Below are positions 1 through 8,464 of a DNA stretch of 64,000 nucleotides, piece by piece (the first letter of the stretch is position 1; each line of letters starts with the position of its first letter). The notes below the pieces were generated by a model that did not search any database, was not told the DNA's origin, and saw nothing but the letters and a program-made list of their open reading frames with translations. The DNA lies in the NCBI RefSeq assembly GCF_007990775.1, contig NZ_BJXB01000001.1, positions 1-64,000 of the forward strand, in the 5' to 3' direction. This DNA comes from Deinococcus cellulosilyticus NBRC 106333 = KACC 11606. GTDB lineage: Bacteria; Deinococcota; Deinococci; Deinococcales; Deinococcaceae. The position numbers and the translations under genes were made by a program.

Positions 1-1193
1 CTGGAGACTACACATCCAATAAAAGCAAAGAAGAAAGACCTACACTCTGGTATGCCATTGAGAACCCCACCACGAAAGAAAAGATTTGGCCTTCTCCTCA
101 TGCAGTGTGGCGTTACACGCCAGAGCAACACCAGAAAAATGCTGAAGAAGGTCGGGTCTGGTGGGGAAAAGATGGAAAAAACTCTACTCCACGCTATAAA
201 CGTTACCTTTCTGAAGTAGGCGGAATCGTGCCTCGAACCATTTGGCCCCATCAGGAAGCAGGCCACAACCAGGACGCCGTTCGAGAATTGGCTGCCCTGT
301 TTGGTGCTTCTCCCTTTGCCTCTCCCAAGCCCACAAAGCTCCTGGAAAGAATCATGCATGTTGCAGGATCACAAATGCACATGGACTTTTTTGCAGGATC
401 AGGCACCACAGCACATGCAGCCATCAACCTGAGCAGATCGGGAGAAGCAAGGCACCGATTCCTGCTGGTCGAAATGGGTGAATATTTTGATGCAGTCACC
501 CTCCAGCGCATCAGCAAAGTCATGTTCGCTCCCGAGTGGAAAGAAGGCAAACCCAACCCCATGCCCCAGTTTTCCAATGGTCTTTTGACCAACCATCCTG
601 AGTGGGTGGAGCGCTCACCCCGTCTGGTTCAGGTCTTAAAGCTGGAATCTTTTGAAGACAGTCTGGATGCGCTGGAGTTGCCTCAAGAGAAGCAAGCCCG
701 TGAGCAGAAGTTGCAGCAACTGTGGGGGGACAGGTACCTGCTGAATTACATGCTGAGTGACGTTACAGCAGGCAGCAGTGTACTGGTCGCCACCGACAGG
801 TTTGCCCATCCCTGGTCTTACGAGCTGAGGGCAGGCCAGAAAGTGGACCTGCCAGAGACCTTCAACCTCCTGATTGGCCTGAAAGTGGCACAATGGCGCG
901 AACTTCACCATGTTGACAGGCGTTACTTGCTGGTGCATGGGGTGCAGCATGGCTCTGAGCAGAGTACCCTGGTGGTCTGGCGGGACATCGAGAACCTTGA
1001 TCCCGAAGCAGAACGGGAGTGGTTGCTGACTGAAATTGAAAACCTGGGTTGGAAGTGGGAGCAGTTTGACCAGATCTATGTGAATGCGGACTCTGTCCTT
1101 CCCCGTGCGGAAAGCCTGGACCAGAAGTTCAAGGACGAGATGATGTCGCGGGACAGGGCTTTCGTGGCCCTCACTTCCGGGGGTGTCCTTTGA
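1..1193 (+). CDS. mod: Type III restriction-modification DNA methyltransferase (Mod), 5'-truncated by the window
   Basis: Adenine-specific DNA methyltransferase and specificity subunit of a type III restriction system. The reading frame is open from base 3 with no start, so the N-terminus and the expected DPPY-type catalytic motif lie outside the window. The visible part has the beta-class arrangement, with the SAM-binding motif DFFAGSGTTAHA (about bases 384-419) following the target-recognition region, and then a few hundred residues of C-terminal domain ending in ALTSGGVL. A GTG at 105 could be mistaken for the start, but coding similarity to Mod proteins (ERPTLWYAI, IWPSPHAVWRY) continues upstream of it. 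The stop codon overlaps the TTG start of the following res gene, so the two are probably translated together. Family assignment is strong; the recognition sequence cannot be deduced. Confidence 0.93.
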   Translation, partial: GDYTSNKSKEERPTLWYAIENPTTKEKIWPSPHAVWRYTPEQHQKNAEEGRVWWGKDGKNSTPRYKRYLSEVGGIVPRTIWPHQEAGHNQDAVRELAALFGASPFASPKPTKLLERIMHVAGSQMHMDFFAGSGTTAHAAINLSRSGEARHRFLLVEMGEYFDAVTLQRISKVMFAPEWKEGKPNPMPQFSNGLLTNHPEWVERSPRLVQVLKLESFEDSLDALELPQEKQAREQKLQQLWGDRYLLNYMLSDVTAGSSVLVATDRFAHPWSYELRAGQKVDLPETFNLLIGLKVAQWRELHHVDRRYLLVHGVQHGSEQSTLVVWRDIENLDPEAEREWLLTEIENLGWKWEQFDQIYVNADSVLPRAESLDQKFKDEMMSRDRAFVALTSGGVL

Positions 1194-4100
1194 CCACCAG
1201 AGCAGGGAAACGCAAGAAAGCAGATCAGGTCGTTTTGCCCAAGTTGATACAACGTCTGGTGCTCCGTGATTTTCTGGCAAACAGGTTTGGTGGAGACCTT
1301 GACGGCCTGATGCACGCCCTGAAACAAACCCAGTCGGGCAGGCGTCAGGATGGGCAGAGCCACTTTCTGAGTGTGCTGGAAAGCCGCCAGAACATCAGTG
1401 TGGCTCAGGAGGACCTGTACCGGATGGACCTGAACCTGATGGCCCATCAGGAGCGACTGTCTCGGCACCGCAAGGATTTCCAGTTGCTGTACTTCCAGTA
1501 CCTTTCTGCCCTGTTCGCCGAGTTGTACCTGACCTTGCTGACCCGCAATGAAGCCCAGTTGTTGCTGGATCTCAATGCATTTCGGGCAGCAGGTGATTGT
1601 CAAGATTTACCTGAATTTCAAGGCTCCGACCTGCGGACACTGGCTTTCTGGCTTGCGACTGGAGCAGGAAAAACCCTGCTGATGCACCTGGCACTGCTGC
1701 AGTTTGAAACATATGCAACAGAAGGGGTGGATGGCAAAAAACTCTTCACGCCAGATGCCCGGATTCTGGTGACCCCCAATGCTGGTCTGACCACGCAGCA
1801 CCTGAAAGAGTTTGCCGAAAGTGGCATTGAGGCCCGCTATTATGACAGTGTTCCAGCAGGGTTCACAGGTGTGCAGGTGGTCGAAATCACCAAACTGCGC
1901 CCAGACAGCGAGAAACCCAAAAAGAGCAGCGTCACTGTGCCTGTCAGCCAGTTCTCTGGGGCCAACCTGGTTCTGGTGGATGAGGGGCACAAAGGCGCTG
2001 CCACAGCCAGTGACCTGAAAGAAGAAAACCGCTGGCGTTCCCTCCGGGAAGCCCTGGCAGGCCCGGAAGGGTTCACTCTGGAATACAGTGCCACTTTTGC
2101 CCAGGTCACCGAAACAGACAAGTCTGGTGACCTGCTGTACACCTATGCCAGAGCTGTGGCTTTTGAGTATGCTTATGGTCGCTTTTACCGGGATGGGTAT
2201 GGCAAAGATTTCCGTTTCCTGAACATCAAAGACGATGGAGACCAGGTGCTCAGTGACAGGGTCATGCTGGCAGGTTTGCTGGCCCTCTTGAACAAGCGTC
2301 TGGCTTTCGACGCTTCACCAGAGCATGTCAGGACGTACAACCTGAAAGCACCCCTGATGATTTTTGTGGGGGCCACGGTCAGCGGCAAAGATGCAGACAG
2401 CGATGTTCCTGTGGTCCTGAAGCTGCTGGATCGGGTTTTAAGGGACAGCACATGGGCCACAGCTGAAATTCAACTTCTGCTTTCAGGGCACAGTGGTCTG
2501 CAGGATGGTGCAGGTCGAGATGCCTTGAAAGGAACCTTGCCCCTTTTGCAGGGTCAATCTGCCACTGCAGTTTACCAGCATTTGACCAGGCGCATTTTTG
2601 GAGGTGCAGGTGGTCTGGTGTTGCACAACCTCAAAGGGGTGGAGGGTGAAGTCGCCCTGTGGGCCGCCAGTGGTAAAAATCCCTTTGGAGTCATCAATGT
2701 GGGTGATCCAGCCAAGCTTCTCAGGGACCTGCGTGCCGATGGTCTTCACGTGGACGAGGACAATCCTTTCACAGGCAGCCTTTTCAACACCATCAATCAC
2801 CCTGACAGCAGCATCAACCTTCTGGTGGGCAGCAAAAAGTTCATTGAAGGCTGGTCCAGCTGGCGGGTGTCTGTGATGGGTTTGCTGCGGGTGGGACAGA
2901 ACGCTGGCGCACAGGTCATGCAGTTGTTTGGTCGCGGTGTTCGTCTGCTGGGCTTCAGGCAGGAGTTGAAGAGGTCCTCTCATCTGCCAGAAGATCACCC
3001 TCAGCAGGTGGAAGTGCAAGAAACCCTGAACCTCTTTGGTGTCAAAGCCAATTACCTGCAGGTCCTGCTGGATTCACTGGGTCAGGAGGGGGTTCCTGTC
3101 ATGCATACCCGGGAGTTTCCCATTGAGGTGCTGTCTGGCTGGGAATCGGCTGGACTGAAAGTGCCCATGCTTGACCCTGGTCATGACTTTTCAGGGGAAA
3201 TTGTGGTCCTCAAGGCCGATGAGGTGAAGGACATCAAAATCAACCTCAGTGTGAAAGTCGAAGTTGGGAAAGGCGATTCCATTGCCACGGGGGGAACCGA
3301 CACCAGTGACTTTGTTCTGGGTGACGCGCTCAGGGAAGGGCTGGTGTCTGGAGAAACCCTCATTGCGGCTGCAAGAAAACTGAAACAACAGAAGCAATGG
3401 CACAACCTTTATTTGCCTGTTGATGAGGTGATCAAGATGGCTGAACGTGCAACCATCATTGCACGGCCAGGGTTTTTTGATCCTCACTCCCCAGAGGATT
3501 TGCGTGCATTGGAAGCTGTTGCCATTTCAGCAGTAAAAAAAGGTGTGGAGGCATTCTACAGCCAGAAACAGCGCCAGTCAGAAAGCAGCAGCATGAAAGT
3601 GGAAGTTCTGGACCGCAACCATCCCAACTTTCCACAAACAGTTCAGGGAACTTACGGCTACACCTTACAGGTGCCACAGGAGCTGGTCGCTGAAATTGAT
3701 CTTTTGATTTCAAATGCCACGCTTCGACTGAAAGAGGTCGACACTGAGCCTCTTCCTCGGCTCAATTTTGACCGTCACCTGTATGTCCCGATTCTGACGG
3801 ACCATCCAAAAGGCATTGGTCTTGCAGTGAAGTCCACACCCACCGCTCTGGAACACAGTGAAATCCAGTTCTTGCAGGATCTGCGGCGGTGGTGGCTGGC
3901 CAACCACAGGCTGCCAGAATGGCAAAATGTGGAGATCTGGGTTCTTCGCAACCTGCCGAAAACCGGGGTCGGCTTCTTCAAGAATGCAGGTTTTTATCCT
4001 GATTTCCTGCTCTGGATGAAACAGGAAAACCAGCAAGCTCTGGCTTTCATTGATCCCAAAGGTGTGCGGCAAATGGGGCTGGGGAATGAAAAATTCCAGC

Positions 4101-4327
4101 TGAAAAAAGCCCTTGAAGCTCGGGTGGAACATTTTGGTTTTTATGTGACTTCATTCATCGCTGCAGGAAAGCTCGCTGACGCCCCATTCGTCAAAGAGGC
4201 CCTGACTTCTCTGACCATCCCTGAACAGTTGCAAAAGCTTGCTGAGGAGCACCACATTCTGGATCAGGATTCCAAAGGACATTACATCAGCTTTGTCCTG
4301 AACACTTTAAAACAACACTCATTTTGA
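1190..4327 (+). CDS. res: Type III restriction endonuclease subunit (Res), helicase-nuclease
   Basis: ATP-dependent translocase and nuclease that partners with Mod. The protein has 1045 residues, close to known Res subunits. The superfamily 2 motor is visible: Walker A ATGAGKT with Lys161, motif II DEGH at 264-267 (DEGH in place of the usual DEPH/DEAH), and motif III SATFAQ. The C-terminus carries a PD-(D/E)xK nuclease signature: PD with Asp938, then 17 residues later DPK with Asp955 and Lys957. The start is TTG at 1190, overlapping the mod stop as TTGA, which implies translational coupling. All catalytic signatures are present, so the subunit looks functional. A Rho-independent terminator follows 22 bases after the stop. 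Confidence 0.93.
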   Translation: MTTRAGKRKKADQVVLPKLIQRLVLRDFLANRFGGDLDGLMHALKQTQSGRRQDGQSHFLSVLESRQNISVAQEDLYRMDLNLMAHQERLSRHRKDFQLLYFQYLSALFAELYLTLLTRNEAQLLLDLNAFRAAGDCQDLPEFQGSDLRTLAFWLATGAGKTLLMHLALLQFETYATEGVDGKKLFTPDARILVTPNAGLTTQHLKEFAESGIEARYYDSVPAGFTGVQVVEITKLRPDSEKPKKSSVTVPVSQFSGANLVLVDEGHKGAATASDLKEENRWRSLREALAGPEGFTLEYSATFAQVTETDKSGDLLYTYARAVAFEYAYGRFYRDGYGKDFRFLNIKDDGDQVLSDRVMLAGLLALLNKRLAFDASPEHVRTYNLKAPLMIFVGATVSGKDADSDVPVVLKLLDRVLRDSTWATAEIQLLLSGHSGLQDGAGRDALKGTLPLLQGQSATAVYQHLTRRIFGGAGGLVLHNLKGVEGEVALWAASGKNPFGVINVGDPAKLLRDLRADGLHVDEDNPFTGSLFNTINHPDSSINLLVGSKKFIEGWSSWRVSVMGLLRVGQNAGAQVMQLFGRGVRLLGFRQELKRSSHLPEDHPQQVEVQETLNLFGVKANYLQVLLDSLGQEGVPVMHTREFPIEVLSGWESAGLKVPMLDPGHDFSGEIVVLKADEVKDIKINLSVKVEVGKGDSIATGGTDTSDFVLGDALREGLVSGETLIAAARKLKQQKQWHNLYLPVDEVIKMAERATIIARPGFFDPHSPEDLRALEAVAISAVKKGVEAFYSQKQRQSESSSMKVEVLDRNHPNFPQTVQGTYGYTLQVPQELVAEIDLLISNATLRLKEVDTEPLPRLNFDRHLYVPILTDHPKGIGLAVKSTPTALEHSEIQFLQDLRRWWLANHRLPEWQNVEIWVLRNLPKTGVGFFKNAGFYPDFLLWMKQENQQALAFIDPKGVRQMGLGNEKFQLKKALEARVEHFGFYVTSFIAAGKLADAPFVKEALTSLTIPEQLQKLAEEHHILDQDSKGHYISFVLNTLKQHSF

Positions 4328-4348
4328 CCCTTCACACTCTGTTGAACC

Positions 4349-4372
4349 AAAAGGGGGAATGATCCCCTTTTT
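4349..4372 (+). terminator. Rho-independent terminator after mod-res
   Basis: The stem AAAAGGGG / CCCCTTTT with a 7-nt loop ends in a T run. It directly follows the res stop codon and precedes the next gene by 120 bases. Confidence 0.8.
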
Positions 4373-4491
4373 GGACTTTTGCGCAAAGCCCTCAGGTTGA
4401 ACTCAGGTTCTTGTAAGATGTTTCATATAAAATGTAATGGTTCCATTGCCCCTTTCGTTGCTGTACCCCTTTCCCATCCATAAAGGCTTCC

Positions 4492-7077
4492 ATGACCCCT
4501 GAACACCTTCCATCTTCGGTTCTGCTGTTGCATCAAAGCCTGCGGGAAAGCCTGAAAGATCTGGTTGTGCCAGACTTCAGCAGTGCCATGACCACACCTG
4601 CGGCCTTGTTTGCTCAGGTTTTTGATGCACTTCCAGCAGCTGTGGCCGTGTTGTGTGCCGCTGGAAAGGTGGCCTACCTCAATCCTGTCCTTTTGGCCCA
4701 GCAAGCGGGAACAGTTCAGCACTTCCATGACCTCAACCTTTCAGGTTTTAACTGGCACACGGTTTCCCTGCCGCCACAGAGTGGCTTTCACAGCATGCAT
4801 CTGGGAGAAACTGTGGCCCGTCAACCTGCAGACCATCACCTCAGGCTGGAACAACTTTTCTCGGCCATGACCGACATCATCATGGTGTTTGATCAGGACG
4901 GCAGGCACCTGGACATTGCCCCCACCAACCCCGACCTGCTGTACCGCCCTGCACGGGACCAGATTGGCCGGACCATGTTCGAGGTGTTCGATGCTGAATT
5001 TGCAGGGTTCTTCACCGAAAAAATTCAAAACTGTCTGGAAACCGGCCAGAAAATCGAATTTGAGTACGACCTGACCCTGCATCAAAGAAAAACCTTCTTT
5101 GCGGCCTCCCTCACCCCTCTGGACGACAGCACGGTCATGCTGATCGCCAGGGATGTCACCCAGCAGAAAACCGCAGAACGTGCCCTGAGAGACAGTGAAA
5201 GACGTCTGGGCAAACTGCTAAAGCGTTCACCTGTCGCGATTGCGCTGCTCGACCCACAAGGGACCGTGTTGCAGGTCAATGACCGGTTCACCCGCACCTA
5301 TGGGTACACCGCAGAAGACATTGGGCACATTGACCACTGGTGGGAGGTTGCCTATCCCGATCCCGCATACCGCCAGAAGGTGCAACAGCAGTGGCTTGAA
5401 ACCAACCAGAGGGCCTTCAGGGCTTTCCACAAGGAAACCGCCCCGGAAGAATACTGGATCACCACCCGCAGTGGAGAGGTGCGCATCACCGAAATCACCG
5501 CCGCCTACCTGGGCGACACCATGATGGTGGTGTTCAATGACATCACCGAACGCAGACACGCTGAAATGGAATTGCAGGACAACCAGTCCAGGCTGTCCGG
5601 GATCATCGAATCTGCCATGGACGCCATCATCACCATTGATGAGAAACACCACATCCGGCTGTTCAATCGGGCTGCAGAGCAGATTTTTCACTGTGCCGCC
5701 ACTGAAGTGATCGGCAAATCACTGGATCGCTTTATTCCTGAAGGTGCCCGACTTGCCCACCTTGAGCATGTGCAGCGCTTCCAGCAGTCCGGGACCTCCA
5801 GCCGCAGCATGCACTCGCAGGTTCCTCTGGAAGGGGTGCGGGCAGATGGGGAGGTTTTCCCCCTTGAAGCGTCCATCTCCCAGACCACAGTGCATGGAGA
5901 AACCCTCTTCACCGTGATCCTGCGGGACATCACCGAGCGCAAGAGAGCCGAGCAGGAACGCCAGGAACGGCTGGTGCACATGGAGGTGCTGAATGCCGTT
6001 TCACGTGACCTGAGCGAACTGAACTGGGACAGCCTGAAGAGCCTGGGGCGGGTTGCCACCCACATTTCCAGGCACATCGGAGAGGTGTGCGCCATCCATC
6101 TGGTGCAAGAAGACAGGCTGGAACTTCAGGCCCTTCACCCAGAGCGCAAGGACATCTATCAGCAGATGCAGCAAATTCATGAGAGCCTCGGCCAGTCCGG
6201 GTCAGAGGATTCGCTGCTGGCCTTCCGTTTTGCCACCCGCAGGGAACTGTCCACCCCTGATGCCGACCAGGCCCTCCTGATGGTGCCCTTGCAGATTCAG
6301 GGCAAGTTGCTGGGTACCCTCACCCTGCTCCGGGGCACAGAGGAATACACAGCTCAGGAGCAGGCCCTGGTTCAGAACATCGCAGACCGGGTGGCCCTCA
6401 CTTACCGCAATGCCCAGCTTTACCAGGACAACCTGAAACAGGCCCAGCGGCTCAGGGAGGTCAATGCCTTGCTGGAAGACCGCATTCAGGAAAGAACCCT
6501 GGCCCTGCAGGAAGCCAACCAGCTTCTGCAGAAACAGGCGCTGGAAGATGGCCTGACCGGACTGGCCAACCGTCGACATTTCAATCAGGTGCTGAGCGCA
6601 GAGGTGCGCCGGGCCTGCCGCAAACGGGAGCACCTCAGTTTGTTGCTCTGTGATGTGGATTTCTTCAAACGCTACAATGACCATTACGGCCACCTCATGG
6701 GAGATCAGGCCCTGCAGGAACTGGCCCGCGTGCTCAAGTCCACCTTCCAGCGAGCAGGGGACTGCTGCGCACGTTTTGGTGGGGAAGAATTCGCAGTGAT
6801 CCTGCCCCACACCACTGCAGAGCAGGCACAGGTCATGGCTGAACGCCTGCTGCAGAACGTGCGCGATTTGCAGCTTGAGCACCTGGAGTCACTGATCGGA
6901 CCCATGCTGACAATCAGCATGGGTGTGGTGTCTGCCCAGATCACCCTGGACATCACCCCTGAGATGCTGGTGCACCTGGCGGATGAAGCCCTTTATGAAA
7001 GCAAAGATTCGGGACGCAACCGTGCAACGCACAAGACACTGGAGCTGCATCCTGATGAAGAAAAAACACCTTCCTGA
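4492..7077 (+). CDS. Multi-sensor diguanylate cyclase (PAS-PAS-PAS-GAF-GGDEF)
   Basis: Predicted soluble sensor enzyme making cyclic-di-GMP from two GTP. In order: a poorly conserved N-terminus (1-120), PAS modules at about 120-235, 238-360 and 365-485 (each ending in a D(I/V)T(E/Q) linker such as NDITERRHAE), a GAF domain at about 496-640, a short coiled coil, and GGDEF from about 682. The active-site motif is GGEEF and the inhibitory RxxD site (RAGD) sits at the canonical distance before it, so the enzyme should be active and product-inhibited. No transmembrane segment is evident, so the signals are probably cytoplasmic or cofactor-borne. It ends two bases from the convergent Sel1-repeat gene. 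ATG 4492 was chosen because no good ribosome-binding site supports an earlier start. Confidence 0.9.
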   Translation: MTPEHLPSSVLLLHQSLRESLKDLVVPDFSSAMTTPAALFAQVFDALPAAVAVLCAAGKVAYLNPVLLAQQAGTVQHFHDLNLSGFNWHTVSLPPQSGFHSMHLGETVARQPADHHLRLEQLFSAMTDIIMVFDQDGRHLDIAPTNPDLLYRPARDQIGRTMFEVFDAEFAGFFTEKIQNCLETGQKIEFEYDLTLHQRKTFFAASLTPLDDSTVMLIARDVTQQKTAERALRDSERRLGKLLKRSPVAIALLDPQGTVLQVNDRFTRTYGYTAEDIGHIDHWWEVAYPDPAYRQKVQQQWLETNQRAFRAFHKETAPEEYWITTRSGEVRITEITAAYLGDTMMVVFNDITERRHAEMELQDNQSRLSGIIESAMDAIITIDEKHHIRLFNRAAEQIFHCAATEVIGKSLDRFIPEGARLAHLEHVQRFQQSGTSSRSMHSQVPLEGVRADGEVFPLEASISQTTVHGETLFTVILRDITERKRAEQERQERLVHMEVLNAVSRDLSELNWDSLKSLGRVATHISRHIGEVCAIHLVQEDRLELQALHPERKDIYQQMQQIHESLGQSGSEDSLLAFRFATRRELSTPDADQALLMVPLQIQGKLLGTLTLLRGTEEYTAQEQALVQNIADRVALTYRNAQLYQDNLKQAQRLREVNALLEDRIQERTLALQEANQLLQKQALEDGLTGLANRRHFNQVLSAEVRRACRKREHLSLLLCDVDFFKRYNDHYGHLMGDQALQELARVLKSTFQRAGDCCARFGGEEFAVILPHTTAEQAQVMAERLLQNVRDLQLEHLESLIGPMLTISMGVVSAQITLDITPEMLVHLADEALYESKDSGRNRATHKTLELHPDEEKTPS

Positions 7078-7079
7078 AA

Positions 7080-8345
7080 TCAGGGGGCAAGGCGCTCCAG
7101 GGCCTCTGCAGCATCGGCGTCCCCCTGCGCAGCAGCCTTGCGGTACCAGAGCCGTGCCTGGTCCAGGTTGACTGCGGTGCCCTCCCCCAGTTCGTACATC
7201 AGGGCGAGGTTGCGTTGTGCCGTTGCCAGACCCTGCCCTGCTGCCTGCGTGAAGTACATGAAGGCCAGTCCGGAGTCCTTCTGAACACCTGTCCCGGTGA
7301 CATACAGGTAACCCAGGTTTCCCTGGGCCTGTGCGTTGCCGTGGTTTGCAGCCTTCTGGTACCACTGCACGGCCAGAGCCCAATTTTGCCGCTGCTGGTA
7401 GATGTTTCCCAGGGCATTTTCAGACGCGACCTCTCCGTGCTGGGCAGCCAGGGTGTGCCAGGTGATGGCCTGTTCCAGATCCACGGGGATGTCCAGATAC
7501 CCGACTTCATACAGGCCACCCAGAAGGTTGGCGGCATGGTAATAACCTCCTTCTACAGATTTCTGCAGCATCTGCAGACCTTGCTGGGTGTCCTGCTCAA
7601 CCCCATCCCCCATCACGGTCATGGCTCCGAGCATGCCGAGGGCATTGAGCATGCCCATGTCTGCGGCCTTCTGGAACATCTGGGCGGCCTGCACGTGGTT
7701 TCTGGGTCTGCCTTTGCCTTCCATCAGCATCCTGCCCATTTCATAGAGGGCGTCCACAGAACCTGAAAGCAGAGCTTTTGGTCCTTTTCCATTGGCTGCC
7801 TGGGAGTACCAGTAGTAGGCAAGCGCATCATTCTGAACGGCTGGAGGACCGTAACGGTACAGGTTGGCGAGAGAAAACTGTGCTTTGATCACGCCCGCTT
7901 TTGCCCCCTGCTCATACCATTTTTCGGCCTGTTGCAGGTCCTGTTTGACCCCGATGCCATCGCGGTACATGCTGCCGAGGTTCAGTGCTGCTTCACCATC
8001 TCCCTGCTCTGCAGCCTTCTCAAACCAGGGTTTTGCCTGATCAGGCTGATTGAGGCGAAACTGGTAGAGGATTCCAGCGTTGAACTGGGCATTCAGGTGG
8101 CCCTGCCGTCCAGCCGCTTCATACCATTTCACTGCAGCCTGAAAGTCTTGAGGAGCTCCCAGGCCCTGTTCATACAGGGTGCCGAGGGTGTACTGGGCCA
8201 GGGCATCTCCTGCACTGGCCTCCTGCTGGCAGGCCACGTAGGCTTCAGGATACTTTTTCTGTTCTGCAGCCTGCATGCATTCCGAAGCGGCCCTGGCCTG
8301 GGCAAACATAACAATACTCAACAAAATCCAGATTCTGCGATGCAT
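7080..8345 (-). CDS. Secreted Sel1-repeat (SLR) protein
   Basis: A 421-residue protein built almost wholly of about ten Sel1-like alpha-solenoid repeats of 36 residues (for example A(A/E)WYEKAA and LGxxYxxGxG patterns). Such repeats usually serve as protein-protein scaffolds. The N-terminus MHRRIWILLSIVMFAQARA is a Sec signal peptide, so the protein is exported. A GGGAGGATGTC ribosome-binding site precedes the ATG at 8345. It lies between two cyclic-di-GMP genes, convergent with the first and downstream of the second on the same strand, which hints at shared signalling without proving it. No catalytic domain is visible. Confidence 0.88.
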   Translation of the reverse strand: MHRRIWILLSIVMFAQARAASECMQAAEQKKYPEAYVACQQEASAGDALAQYTLGTLYEQGLGAPQDFQAAVKWYEAAGRQGHLNAQFNAGILYQFRLNQPDQAKPWFEKAAEQGDGEAALNLGSMYRDGIGVKQDLQQAEKWYEQGAKAGVIKAQFSLANLYRYGPPAVQNDALAYYWYSQAANGKGPKALLSGSVDALYEMGRMLMEGKGRPRNHVQAAQMFQKAADMGMLNALGMLGAMTVMGDGVEQDTQQGLQMLQKSVEGGYYHAANLLGGLYEVGYLDIPVDLEQAITWHTLAAQHGEVASENALGNIYQQRQNWALAVQWYQKAANHGNAQAQGNLGYLYVTGTGVQKDSGLAFMYFTQAAGQGLATAQRNLALMYELGEGTAVNLDQARLWYRKAAAQGDADAAEALERLAP

Positions 8346-8464
8346 GACATCCTCCCTTTCTCAGGATGGTGACGGGGCATTCAGGGTGCAACGGGGCAAA
8401 AGTCCCGTCTCACCTTCATTCCCCTTTCTGCTGATGGGATCAAGGCCTCTGCATCATTCGCGTT

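Noticed and set aside
636..1280. Long minus-strand open frame antisense to mod and res
   Set aside because: It lacks a ribosome-binding site and any protein-family signal, and the plus strand encodes clear Mod and Res motifs.
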